DNA from: DATFVJ01 sp963727015
GTDB lineage: Bacteria > Actinomycetota > Actinomycetes > Streptosporangiales > Streptosporangiaceae
Direction: 5' to 3'
NCBI GenBank assembly: GCA_963727015.1
Contig: CAVSEV010000005.1
Coordinates: 930,001 to 994,000, forward strand
Length of the DNA: 64,000 nt
The notes below the pieces were generated by a model. The model made no database searches and had not been told where the DNA came from. It saw nothing but the letters and a program-made list of their open reading frames with translations. Made by a program: the position numbers and the translations under genes. This document shows positions 18,322-26,509 of the stretch, piece by piece; within the stretch, counting starts at the first letter, position 1; every line of letters begins with the position of its first letter.

Positions 18322-18618
18322 ATGGCACACAAGAAGGGCGCGTCGTCCAGCCGTAATGGGCGCGACTCGGCGGCCAAGCGGCTCGGCGTGAAGCGTTTCG
18401 GCGGGCAGCTTGTGCATCCAGGCGAGATCCTGATACGCCAGCGAGGCACTCACTTCCACCCTGGGACTGGCGTCGGCCGCGGCAATGATGACACGCTGTT
18501 CGCCCTGGTGACTGGTGTGGTGGAATTCGGCAACAGGCGCGGGCGCCGCGCCGTGAGCGTGGTGCCGGATCCGCGCTCAGAAAGCGCCGTGCCCGAGGCC
18601 GTTCGCTCGGCGCGATAG
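18322..18618 (+). CDS. rpmA: 50S ribosomal protein L27
   Basis: MAHKKGASSSRNGRDS start and the GVKRFGGQLVHPGEI and RQRGTHFHPG motifs identify L27, whose N-terminus reaches the peptidyl-transferase centre. ATG 18322 lies 1 bp after the rplU stop, with GGCGAGGG as ribosome site inside the end of rplU. 98 residues, slightly long through an extra C-terminal stretch. Confidence 0.96.
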   Translation: MAHKKGASSSRNGRDSAAKRLGVKRFGGQLVHPGEILIRQRGTHFHPGTGVGRGNDDTLFALVTGVVEFGNRRGRRAVSVVPDPRSESAVPEAVRSAR

Positions 18619-18723
18619 GCGGCCGTAGCTAGGCGGAATGCCGGCCGCCTGGGGAAGATCCCGGTGCGGGCGAGCGGGGCACTCCCGCGGTGTCGGCCCA
18701 GCGTGGCCGGTGAGGATCGGGAC

Positions 18724-20115
18724 ATGCCTGATTTCGTTGACGAGGTACACCTGCACGTGAAAGCGGGGGACGGCGGCCACGGCTGCACGTCGATCCACCG
18801 CGAGAAATACCGTCCGCTCGGCGGGCCGGATGGTGGTGACGGCGGTCGCGGCGGCTCGGTGATCGTCGAGGTGTCCGGGGGAGCGGCCACCTTGCTTGAC
18901 TATCACAGGCGGCCGCACCGAAAGGCCGCGAACGGCCGGCCAGGTCAGGGATCGAACCGCACAGGCGCTGGCGGCGCGGATCTCACCCTGCCAGTGCCCG
19001 ACGGCACAGTCGTCAAGACCGCCGACGGTCAGGTCCTGGCCGACCTGGTTGGAACCGGCACCCGGTACGTCGCGGCGCAGGGCGGCCGGGGCGGGCTCGG
19101 CAACGCCGCCCTCGCCTCGCCACGCCGCAAGGCACCCGGGTTCGCCCTCAAGGGTGAGCCGGGCGAAGAGCGGGACATCGTGCTCGAGCTCAAGACGGTC
19201 GCCGACGCCGGTCTCGTCGGCTTCCCGAACGCCGGGAAGTCATCTCTGATCGCGGCGATGTCGGCGGCGCGCCCCAAGATCGCCGACTACCCCTTCACCA
19301 CGCTCGTGCCGAACCTTGGCGTGGCAGCGGCGGGTGACTCTCAGTTCGTGCTGGCCGACGTGCCGGGCCTGATTCCCGGAGCAAGCTCGGGCAGAGGACT
19401 CGGCCTTGAGTTTCTCCGGCACATCGAGCGCTGCTCGGTGCTGGTCCACGTGCTTGACTGCGCAACCGAGGAGCCTGGCAGGGACCCTGTTTCTGATCTT
19501 GACGCGCTGGAGGCTGAGCTCGCCGCGTACGCGGGCGCGACCGCGGCTGCGCTGGCGGATCGGCCGCGGCTTGCCGTACTGAACAAGATCGACGTTCCTG
19601 AGGCGCGTGAGCTCGCGGATCTGGTGCGCCCTGTGCTCGAGGAGCGCGGTATTGAGGTGCTCGCTGTGTCCGCGGCTACTCACGAAGGTCTGCGCGACCT
19701 GGCCTTTGCCATCGCCCGCGTGATCGAAACGGCGCGCGCGAGCTCGCCAGCGGCGGAGCCGACCCGCCAGGTCATCAGGCCTGCGCCGCTCGGCGAGCCC
19801 GGCTTCGAGCTGGTGCGCACTGGGCAGAACAGCTTCTTCGTACGCGGCGCGAAGCCGCGCCGTTGGATACTGCAGACCGATTTCGGCAACGACGAGGCTG
19901 TCGGCTACCTGGCCGACAGGCTCGCGCGGCTTGGGGTTGAGGAAGCACTGGCCGAGGCGGGGGCGCAGGGCGGCGCCGAGGTGATGATCGGCGATGAGGA
20001 CGATGCGGTCGTCTTCGACTGGGAGCCCGGATGGGGCGCTGGTGCTGCCGCGGAAGAGCGCGCGGGTCCTGCCCGGCTCGGACCGCGCGGCAGCGATCGC
20101 AGGCTGCGGCCGTGA
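18724..20115 (+). CDS. obgE: Obg family GTPase ObgE/CgtA
   Basis: Ribosome-associated GTPase involved in 50S maturation and growth control. 463 residues from ATG 18724 (GAGGA site upstream). Domain order: glycine-rich Obg fold (MPDFVDEVHLHVKAGDGGHG, GGPDGGDGGRGG), G domain with GFPNAGKSSLI (P-loop, about residue 165), DVPGLIPGAS and NKID, then the C-terminal OCT domain. It ends in an Ala/Gly/Arg tail. The stop overlaps the proB GTG (GTGA), so the two are coupled. Confidence 0.96.
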   Translation: MPDFVDEVHLHVKAGDGGHGCTSIHREKYRPLGGPDGGDGGRGGSVIVEVSGGAATLLDYHRRPHRKAANGRPGQGSNRTGAGGADLTLPVPDGTVVKTADGQVLADLVGTGTRYVAAQGGRGGLGNAALASPRRKAPGFALKGEPGEERDIVLELKTVADAGLVGFPNAGKSSLIAAMSAARPKIADYPFTTLVPNLGVAAAGDSQFVLADVPGLIPGASSGRGLGLEFLRHIERCSVLVHVLDCATEEPGRDPVSDLDALEAELAAYAGATAAALADRPRLAVLNKIDVPEARELADLVRPVLEERGIEVLAVSAATHEGLRDLAFAIARVIETARASSPAAEPTRQVIRPAPLGEPGFELVRTGQNSFFVRGAKPRRWILQTDFGNDEAVGYLADRLARLGVEEALAEAGAQGGAEVMIGDEDDAVVFDWEPGWGAGAAAEERAGPARLGPRGSDRRLRP

Positions 20116-21308
20116 CAGTCACGCGGCCGGCGATCGCTGCCGCGCGCAGGGTGGTGGTCAAGGTCGGCTCGTCCTCGCTGACCACCGCCGAAGGTGGAAT
20201 AGATGACGACAGGATCGACGCGCTCGCCGATGTTCTCGCGCGCCGGGCGACGGCGGGCGCCGAACTCGTCCTGGTTTCCTCAGGCGCGATCGCCTCCGGC
20301 CTCGCGCCGCTCGGCCTCGGCCGCCGTCCCCGTGACCTAGCGACCCAGCAGGCGGCGGCGAGCGTGGGACAGGTATTGCTTGCCGCCAGGTACACGGCGG
20401 CCTTCGCGAAGTATGGGGTGCGGGCCGGGCAGGTGCTGCTGACTGCCGACGACCTGATGCGCCGCTCCCATTACCGCAACGCCGAGCGCACTCTCGGCCG
20501 GTTGCTCGAACTCGGTGTCCTGCCCGTCGTCAACGAGAACGACACGGTCGCGACAGAGGAGATCAGGTTCGGCGACAACGACCGGCTGGCCGCTCTCGTG
20601 GCGCATGTGATCAGGGCCGACGCGCTTGTGCTGCTCTCCGATGTGGACGCAATCTATGACGGCGAGCCGCACCGCCCCGGCTCGAGGCGTATCAGTGAGG
20701 TGCGCGGCAGGCCTGACCTTGACGGAATCCGGCTGGGCCGGACCGGCAGCGGGGGCGTCGGGACAGGCGGGATGGCGACCAAGGTCGAATCGGCGCTGAT
20801 CGCGACGAGCGCCGGTATCGCTGCCGTGCTCGCCAGCGCCGCGGAGGCGGGCGCGGCGCTTGCCGGGGATCCTGTGGGCACGTATTTCGTCCCCGGCGCA
20901 CGGCGCCCCGCTGCGCGGCTGCTCTGGCTGGCGCATGCCACCACGGGCCGCGGCCGGCTAACGCTTGATCCAGGAGCCGTGGAGGCCATCGTGGTCCGCC
21001 GGACGTCCCTGCTGCCTGCCGGGGTGACTGGTGTCGAAGGGCAATTCGAGGCCGGCGACCCGGTGGATCTGTGTGACGAAAGAGGCGGCGTAGTCGCGCG
21101 CGGTGTTGTCAGCTTCGACGCGGCCGAGATTCCTGGCCTGATGGGCCGCTCTACCAGGTGGCTCGCCCGCGAACTCGGCCCTGGTTATGAGCGCGAGATT
21201 GTGCATCGCGACGATCTCGTCATCCTGGCGCCCCGCCAGCCCGGTCAGTCCCGCAGGCCCAGCCGGGCTAGTGAGGACAGCCGGGCTAGTGAAGACCAGC
21301 AGGGCTAG
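20112..21308 (+). CDS. proB: Glutamate 5-kinase
   Basis: First step of proline synthesis: ATP-dependent phosphorylation of glutamate. The amino-acid-kinase domain starts VVVKVGSSSLT and holds LVSSGAIASGLAPLG, PVVNENDTV, FGDNDRLAALVA and GTGGMATKVESA. A PUA domain follows from about residue 275. GTG 20112 overlaps the obgE stop. The last 25 residues (SRASED repeats) lie outside the PUA domain and come from the first copies of the tandem repeat that continues downstream of the gene. The end of the protein is therefore eroding into, or was extended by, a minisatellite. Confidence 0.95.
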   Translation: MTVTRPAIAAARRVVVKVGSSSLTTAEGGIDDDRIDALADVLARRATAGAELVLVSSGAIASGLAPLGLGRRPRDLATQQAAASVGQVLLAARYTAAFAKYGVRAGQVLLTADDLMRRSHYRNAERTLGRLLELGVLPVVNENDTVATEEIRFGDNDRLAALVAHVIRADALVLLSDVDAIYDGEPHRPGSRRISEVRGRPDLDGIRLGRTGSGGVGTGGMATKVESALIATSAGIAAVLASAAEAGAALAGDPVGTYFVPGARRPAARLLWLAHATTGRGRLTLDPGAVEAIVVRRTSLLPAGVTGVEGQFEAGDPVDLCDERGGVVARGVVSFDAAEIPGLMGRSTRWLARELGPGYEREIVHRDDLVILAPRQPGQSRRPSRASEDSRASEDQQG

Positions 21309-21545
21309 TGAAGACCAGCAGGGCCAGTGAAGACCAGCCGGGCTAGGAAGACCAGCCGGGCTAGTGAAGGCCAGCCGGGCCAGTGAGGCCAGCCGGGCCA
21401 GCGAGGCCAGCCGGGCCAGCGAGGCCAGCCGGGCCAGTGAGGCCAGTGAGGCCAGCCGGGCTAGCGAGGCCAGCGGGTCCGGTGAGGCCAGCCGGGCCGG
21501 TGAGGCCAGCCGGGCCGGTGAGGCCAGCCGGGCCAGCCAACCAAG
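21255..21545 (+). repeat. 18-bp-type minisatellite overlapping the proB 3' end
   Basis: About 15 imperfect copies of GGCCAGCCGGGCCAGTGA and variants (AGACCAGCAGGGCTAGTGA and so on), beginning inside the proB tail and running about 240 bp past its stop. Some copies carry an in-frame TAG or TGA depending on phase. Small Ser/Arg/Ala/Glu frames inside it are artefacts of the period. The rest of the 21309-22015 spacer holds only the hairpin at 21871. Confidence 0.85.
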
Positions 21546-21870
21546 CCCGGAGCGTTGCCAGTGAACAGGCGGCTGACGCGCTCCCTCTGGGGGAGCCACC
21601 CTCGTAGGCAAAGCGTGCCACCGCTTTGCCCGCCACGCCGCCACCGCGATCTCCCGCGACGGAGTTCAGCTGGTTGGCCAGGCTGTGGCAGCACCGCGGG
21701 TTCGCCGCCACGGTAAGTTCGGCTGCTTGAGAGTTCTGGTTATTTGGCGGCCTCGCGCCGGGGTAGATCCCGCTCGCGAGATAGCGCCGCGGGCCGGAGA
21801 GGAATGGCCGCGCTCAACCGACTGCACGCGGAGGGAACCCTCTCTGCGCCGCCGGCGGCGTCAGCCCAGG

Positions 21871-21901
21871 CCGCAGGCCCGGGTGAAACCCGGGCCTGCG
21901 G
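21871..21901. terminator. Perfect hairpin between convergent genes
   Basis: A perfect 14-bp stem (CCGCAGGCCCGGGT with its exact complement) and a 3-nt GAA loop. It lies between proB (plus strand) and the M48 protease gene (minus strand), which converge here. There is no T-run, as is usual for actinobacterial terminators. By position it would work in both directions. The function is inferred from structure and place. Confidence 0.65.
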
Positions 21902-22015
21902 CGGTGTGAAGCCAGGCCGCCGACCGGGTGAACCGCGCCGCCAGCAGGGTGAAACCCGGCGGCACCGGCCAGGCAGCAGCCCGTCCCGAGCCGCGGGCGA
22001 AGGGGCGTGCCGCTG

Positions 22016-23062
22016 TCAGTTCTGGTCGCCGTCGCGGCGGCCGAACCGGCCGCCGAAAAGACGCTCGCTCGCCCCCATCGCACCTTCGGTCATGCCGCGC
22101 ACCAGGCCCATCAGCGGATCCGCGGTACGGTTCCAGGACTCCTGATATGAGCGAGCGGCGTCCTTCACGTCGTCGGTCACCGAGGCGTCGCGATCAGCGC
22201 TGCGCCGCGGGTAGTCGCCGTCCAGGATGCGCTCGTAGCTTCCTCCGGTGGCCCAGCGGTCAAGCTCGGCGAAACGTACCACGGCGAACGGATGTGTGTT
22301 GCCCTGGAGTTGCAGCAGCTTGAGCAGGCCGTCCCTGACGTCCGGCACGGCATCGTACTCTTGCGCCTGCTCGTGAAAGGCGTCGGCGCTGAGTTCGGAC
22401 ATCCGGGCGCCACCCGCCATCTTCATCATCGCCCGCCTGCCCGCGTCCACGTCCTGACCAGCAAGCAACCCCGCGCGGTCGCAGGACAGCTCGGACTTGC
22501 GGTACCACTCCTCAAGCGCCCAGACGATCGGCCGCAGGCCCACGTAGGCGAACGGTATCCACGCGATCCTCCTGGCCAAGTTGATCAGGTGAAACAGCAT
22601 GGTCCGGTAGACCGCATGCCCGGAGAGCACGTGGCCAAGTTCGTGGCCGATCGCGAAACGGAGTTCCTCCGCGTCGTACAGATCGACCATGCCGGTCGTG
22701 ATCACGATGAACGGGCTGTCCGAGCCAAGCGCCATCGCGTTTACCAGAGGGTTCTGGGTGACGAACAGCTCGGGCACTGTGGGCAGATCGAGCACGTACG
22801 CTCCGTCACGGAGCATCTCGTAAATATGCGGGAATTGCCGTTCTGACACCCGAACGCCGCTAGCAAGGAATGAGAGTCGGAGGCTACGGTCGGAGAAGAG
22901 CCCAGCGAGGCGCCGCAGCAAGACGTCGAATCCGGTCAGCTTGCGCATGGCGGTGAGAGCGGAGCGATCGGCGGGATGTTCGTACGCACGAGACGAGATG
23001 CCGGGCAGGCGCACGCGCGCCCGGTCGGGCACATTGCCCGTTTCTGAGGCCATGTTTTGCAT
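22016..23062 (-). CDS. M48-family zinc metallopeptidase
   Basis: The zinc motif HELGH is clear in FAIGHELGHVLSGHAV, with a hydrophobic stretch following and SELSCDRAGLL supplying the third-ligand region. From ATG 23062 the protein is 348 residues. It resembles the cytosolic or membrane-associated M48 proteases of actinobacteria with an N-terminal domain of unknown role. A TTG-type start at 23101 would overlap the divergent gene and is less likely. A GGGGGAA sequence lies just upstream of 23062. Confidence 0.88.
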   Translation of the reverse strand: MQNMASETGNVPDRARVRLPGISSRAYEHPADRSALTAMRKLTGFDVLLRRLAGLFSDRSLRLSFLASGVRVSERQFPHIYEMLRDGAYVLDLPTVPELFVTQNPLVNAMALGSDSPFIVITTGMVDLYDAEELRFAIGHELGHVLSGHAVYRTMLFHLINLARRIAWIPFAYVGLRPIVWALEEWYRKSELSCDRAGLLAGQDVDAGRRAMMKMAGGARMSELSADAFHEQAQEYDAVPDVRDGLLKLLQLQGNTHPFAVVRFAELDRWATGGSYERILDGDYPRRSADRDASVTDDVKDAARSYQESWNRTADPLMGLVRGMTEGAMGASERLFGGRFGRRDGDQN

Positions 23063-23084
23063 GCTATTCCCCCGGAGGAGCTCA

Positions 23085-24434
23085 ATGGACCAGGGTGACA
23101 TACCTATGTTCGACGAGTCAGCGGAGACAATGCCAGAGGAGGAGCGTGCGGTCCTTCAGGCCGCGCGGCTGCGCGCGCTGGTAGACCGGCTCCTCGACGT
23201 CGGAGGTCTCCAGGCCGGGCGGCTCAAGGAGGCTGGGGTGGCCGGCGGCGGTGACCTGACGCTTGACAGCCTGCCCGGCCTTCCTTTCACCCGGAAACAA
23301 GATCTCTGGGACACCTACCCATTCGGGATGCTTGCCGTCCCGCGCGAAGAGGTCGTGGCCGTCCACGGGTCAAGCGGTACGGGCGGCCGCCCGACCCTGG
23401 TCTCCTACACAAGGGACGACCTCGATCTGTGGGCGCAGATGTGCGCGCGGGCGCTCGCGGCGGCGGGCGCGACCCGCCGCAGTATTGTCCACAACGCCTA
23501 CGGTTACGGGCTCTTCACCGGTGGTCTGGGCATCCATCAGGGCGCCGTGCGCCTTGGTGCCACGGTCGTGCCGGTCTCCGGCGGAATGACAGGCCGCCAG
23601 CTCACACTGATGCGGGACCTGAAGCCGGACATCCTCACCTGCGCGCCCTCGTACGCGATCCGCCTCGGCGAGGCGTTCGCCGAGGCAGGGGTGGACCCGG
23701 CAGACATCGGCGTGCGGGCGGGCATTTTCGGCGCGGAACCATGGAGTGAGCCGATGCGGGCACGCATCCAAAGTCATCTCGGCCTGCGCGCCCTCGACAT
23801 CTACGGGCTGTCCGAGGTGATCGGCCCCGGGGTGGCTTCCGAGTGCCTGGTGGCACAGGACGGCCTGCATGTGAACGAGGACCACTTCATCGTGGAGACG
23901 GTCGACCCGGTGACCGGCGAGCCCGTGCCGGACGGGAAGCCGGGTGAGCTGGTGTTCACCACGGTCACGAAGCAGGCGCTGCCGCTGCTGCGGTACCGCA
24001 CTGGCGATATCGCCGCGCTGAGACGTGGTGCCTGCGCATGCGGCCGGACTCTGGTCAGGATGACCAAGGTCACCGGCAGGAGTGACGACATGCTCGTCGT
24101 CAGGGGCGTCAACCTCTACCCGGCAGAGGTGGAGCGGGTGCTGATCGCCGACGGCCGGGTGTCGCCGCACTATCTGCTGGTGGTGGACGCCCGCGCCGCC
24201 GTTAGGGAATTGATCGTCGCCATTGAATCCCTAACGGCTCACGCGGCCGGGCACGATCCTGCCGACCCGCTCGCCGACGGGCTGGAGAATGAGATCCGTA
24301 CGCAGCTCGGGCTCCGCCCGCGGGTAAGGGTGCTCGCGGCGGGGACCATTCCCCGGGCCGAGGTGGGCAAGGCGGTGCGGGTGGTCACGTGGGCGTCAGG
24401 CGCGCCGCCACTGCCCGGCCTGGCGGAGCAATAG
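23085..24434 (+). CDS. paaK: Phenylacetate-CoA ligase (adenylate-forming enzyme)
   Basis: Activates phenylacetate or a similar aryl acid with ATP and CoA. 449 residues from ATG 23085, with GGAGGAG 5 bp upstream. Motifs: the P-loop-like HGSSGTGGRPTLVSYT, YGLSEVIGPGV, and ELVFTTVTKQALPLLRYRTGD, with the C-terminal AMP-binding subdomain from VTGRSDDMLVVRGVN. A CxC pair (GACACGRT) sits before it. No other paa genes are nearby, so the true substrate is uncertain. Only 22 bp separate its start from the divergent M48 gene. Confidence 0.9.
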   Translation: MDQGDIPMFDESAETMPEEERAVLQAARLRALVDRLLDVGGLQAGRLKEAGVAGGGDLTLDSLPGLPFTRKQDLWDTYPFGMLAVPREEVVAVHGSSGTGGRPTLVSYTRDDLDLWAQMCARALAAAGATRRSIVHNAYGYGLFTGGLGIHQGAVRLGATVVPVSGGMTGRQLTLMRDLKPDILTCAPSYAIRLGEAFAEAGVDPADIGVRAGIFGAEPWSEPMRARIQSHLGLRALDIYGLSEVIGPGVASECLVAQDGLHVNEDHFIVETVDPVTGEPVPDGKPGELVFTTVTKQALPLLRYRTGDIAALRRGACACGRTLVRMTKVTGRSDDMLVVRGVNLYPAEVERVLIADGRVSPHYLLVVDARAAVRELIVAIESLTAHAAGHDPADPLADGLENEIRTQLGLRPRVRVLAAGTIPRAEVGKAVRVVTWASGAPPLPGLAEQ

Positions 24435-24471
24435 CCGGGTCTGTCAGACCAGCGCGCTAGGGTCATGTCGC

Positions 24472-25176
24472 ATGAGCGCAGGTACGGCAGCGGCCGGTCA
24501 GGGCGCGGCACGTGCCGGAGCGCAGCCGAGGGTCGCGGACAGCCCGGAGTCCGCGGCTGTCGTGCGGGCGCGCTGGGACGGCAACGGCGGCAACCGGATC
24601 GGGATAATGGGTGGTACGTTCGATCCGATCCACCACGGTCACCTCGTCGCGGCGAGTGAGGTCGGCCATGCCTTCTCCCTTGACGAGGTCGTGTTCGTGC
24701 CGACCGGCCAGCCCTGGGAGAAGGAGGAGCTCGACGTGTCGCCGGCCGAGGACCGGTACCTGATGACCGTGATCGCCACCGCGTCGAACCCGCGTTTTTC
24801 CGTCAGCCGGGTGGACATCGACCGGCCAGGGCCCACCTACACGATCGACACGCTGCGCGATCTGCGGGTGGCGCGCGGTCCTGAGGCGGAGTTCTTCTTC
24901 ATTACCGGCGCCGACGCGCTGGCCCGGCTGATGTGCTGGCGGGACGCGGGTGAACTGTTTACCCTCGCGCACTTCGTAGGCTGTACACGTCCGGGTCATC
25001 ACCTATCCGGTCACGGTCTTAATGAGGGGCAGGCGAGCCTGATCGAGATACCGGCTCTCGCGATCTCGTCCACCGCGTGCCGCGATCGGGTTCGTGCCGG
25101 TGAGCCAATCTGGTATCTGGTGCCGGACGGCATCGTGCAGTACATAGCAAAACGTCGGCTGTACCGCGAGGGCTGA
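24472..25176 (+). CDS. nadD: Nicotinate-nucleotide adenylyltransferase
   Basis: Makes deamido-NAD from nicotinate mononucleotide and ATP. Key motifs: IGIMGGTFDPIHHGHLVAA (nucleotide binding, with the HxGH-like HHGH) and ISSTACRDRVR near the end. 234 residues. The first 40 residues before IGIMGG are an unusual Ala/Gly/Arg-rich extension. Translation could instead start at the internal ATG near 24607, but that would cut the motif, so I keep 24472. Followed by rsfS and the phosphatase, the usual actinobacterial order. Confidence 0.93.
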   Translation: MSAGTAAAGQGAARAGAQPRVADSPESAAVVRARWDGNGGNRIGIMGGTFDPIHHGHLVAASEVGHAFSLDEVVFVPTGQPWEKEELDVSPAEDRYLMTVIATASNPRFSVSRVDIDRPGPTYTIDTLRDLRVARGPEAEFFFITGADALARLMCWRDAGELFTLAHFVGCTRPGHHLSGHGLNEGQASLIEIPALAISSTACRDRVRAGEPIWYLVPDGIVQYIAKRRLYREG

Positions 25177-25252
25177 TGGGTACATGCTTGAAGACTGGCG
25201 CCTCATCTGGTAACCGGGAGGCGCCTCCGGGTGAGGAGGAAGACATCACATC

Positions 25253-25651
25253 GTGACCGCCACATCGCACGCAGTGGACCTGATGCGCATCGCCGCTGAG
25301 GCCGCCGCAGACAAGCTTGCCAACGCCATCATCGGCTACGACGTGAGCGAGCAACTCGTCATCACTGACGCGTTCCTGCTCTGCTCCGCGCGCAACGATC
25401 GCCAGGTACGGGCCATCGTCGATGAGATCGAAGAGCGGCTTCGCCGTGCCGGTGCCAAGCCGGTGCGGCGGGAGGGTGAGCGTGAAGGACGCTGGGTGCT
25501 GCTCGACTATGTAGATGTCGTCATCCACGTGCAACAGGAGGAGGAGCGGGTCTTTTACGCCCTCGAGCGGCTGTGGAAGGACTGCCCGCGGATTTCGCTG
25601 CCGGAGCCGGTGGGGGCCGGGGATGCCAGAGAACCGGGGGGGACACGCTGA
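25253..25651 (+). CDS. rsfS: Ribosome silencing factor RsfS
   Basis: Binds L14 and blocks subunit joining in starvation. 132 residues, GTG start with GGGAGG-like sequence upstream. The family core is visible: AAEAAADKLANAIIGYDVSE, FLLCSARNDRQVRAIVDEIEE, GRWVLLDYVDVVIHV and ERLWKDCP. Situated between nadD and the histidine phosphatase. The stop overlaps the likely start of the next gene. Confidence 0.95.
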   Translation: MTATSHAVDLMRIAAEAAADKLANAIIGYDVSEQLVITDAFLLCSARNDRQVRAIVDEIEERLRRAGAKPVRREGEREGRWVLLDYVDVVIHVQQEEERVFYALERLWKDCPRISLPEPVGAGDAREPGGTR

Positions 25652-26265
25652 ACGGGCGCAGGCTCATTCTGTGGCGGCACGGCCAGACGGTCTGGAATGT
25701 CGAGAAGCGGTTCCAGGGCCAAAGTGACATTCCGCTCGACGAGACAGGTGTACGGCAGGCCGAACGCGCGGCGCGGCTGCTCGCCGCCTTGCAGCCTGAC
25801 TTGATCGTGTCGTCCGACCTGCGCCGTGCTACCGGTACGGCGGCGCCGCTCAGCCGGATAACGGGGCTGCCGGTGACGGCGGACAAGGATCTGCGCGAGC
25901 GCTTCGGCGGCCTGTGGGAGGGGCTGAGCGACAAGGAGATCAGGGAGCGTTACCCGGAGGCGCACGCGGTGTGGACGCCGCCCGAGGGCGAGTCGTCCGA
26001 GGCGGTCGGCGATCGCGTGTCCGGCGCCCTGGAACGGGTCGCGGCCAGCCTGCCGGACGACGGCCTCGCGGTGGTGGTCAGCCACGGCGCGGCGATCCGC
26101 CTCGGCATGTCGCGGCTGCTCGGCATACCCGAGGACTTGTGGGGCGTGCTCGGGCCGCTGGCAAACTGCGCGTGGTCGCTGATCGGTATGGCCCGGACCA
26201 GCTGGCGCGTGCTCGAGCATAACGCGGGAACCCTGCCAGAGCCCGTGCTGGGCGACGATCGCTGA
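25648..26265 (+). CDS. Histidine phosphatase (phosphoglycerate mutase-like)
   Basis: RHGQT catalytic motif in LILWRHGQTVWN, then ERFGGLWEGLSD and the second histidine in VVVSHGAAIRLG. About 205 residues from the proposed start. No ATG, GTG or TTG lies near the beginning of the homologous region. A CTG at 25648 overlaps the rsfS stop (CTGA) behind a GGGGGG run and gives an N-terminus of normal length. The next upstream start (GTG 25573) adds 25 non-conserved residues from inside rsfS. A rare CTG start is my inference. Substrate unknown; related enzymes include glucosyl-3-phosphoglycerate phosphatases. Confidence 0.88.
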   Translation: MNGRRLILWRHGQTVWNVEKRFQGQSDIPLDETGVRQAERAARLLAALQPDLIVSSDLRRATGTAAPLSRITGLPVTADKDLRERFGGLWEGLSDKEIRERYPEAHAVWTPPEGESSEAVGDRVSGALERVAASLPDDGLAVVVSHGAAIRLGMSRLLGIPEDLWGVLGPLANCAWSLIGMARTSWRVLEHNAGTLPEPVLGDDR

Positions 26266-26301
26266 TATCTCCGACGGGTTCGGTTCGTTGTCGCCGCGGA
26301 G

Positions 26302-26330
26302 TTCGTTGTCGCGGCGGGGTCCTATACACT
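26302..26330 (+). promoter_or_regulatory. Possible promoter of tRNA-Ala
   Basis: TTCGTT (26302-26307) and TACACT (26325-26330) are separated by 17 bp, 65 bp upstream of the tRNA. Both are only partial matches to the major sigma consensus. Two near-copies of TTCGTTGTCGC lie here. Confidence 0.3.
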
Positions 26331-26394
26331 GGCGTGGCGCTGCTGACCGGATGACCTGCCGGGCAACCACGCGGTCAGGCGGTGGCGCGTCCCA

Positions 26395-26467
<73 letters not shown>

Positions 26468-26509
26468 CTCCTTTTTCCGCAGGTCAGCGGCTATTCGGCA
26501 CATGAGCTG

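Noticed and set aside
21255..21545. CRISPR-like array after proB
   Set aside because: The units are contiguous, imperfect and without unique spacers; no cas genes nearby. It is a minisatellite.
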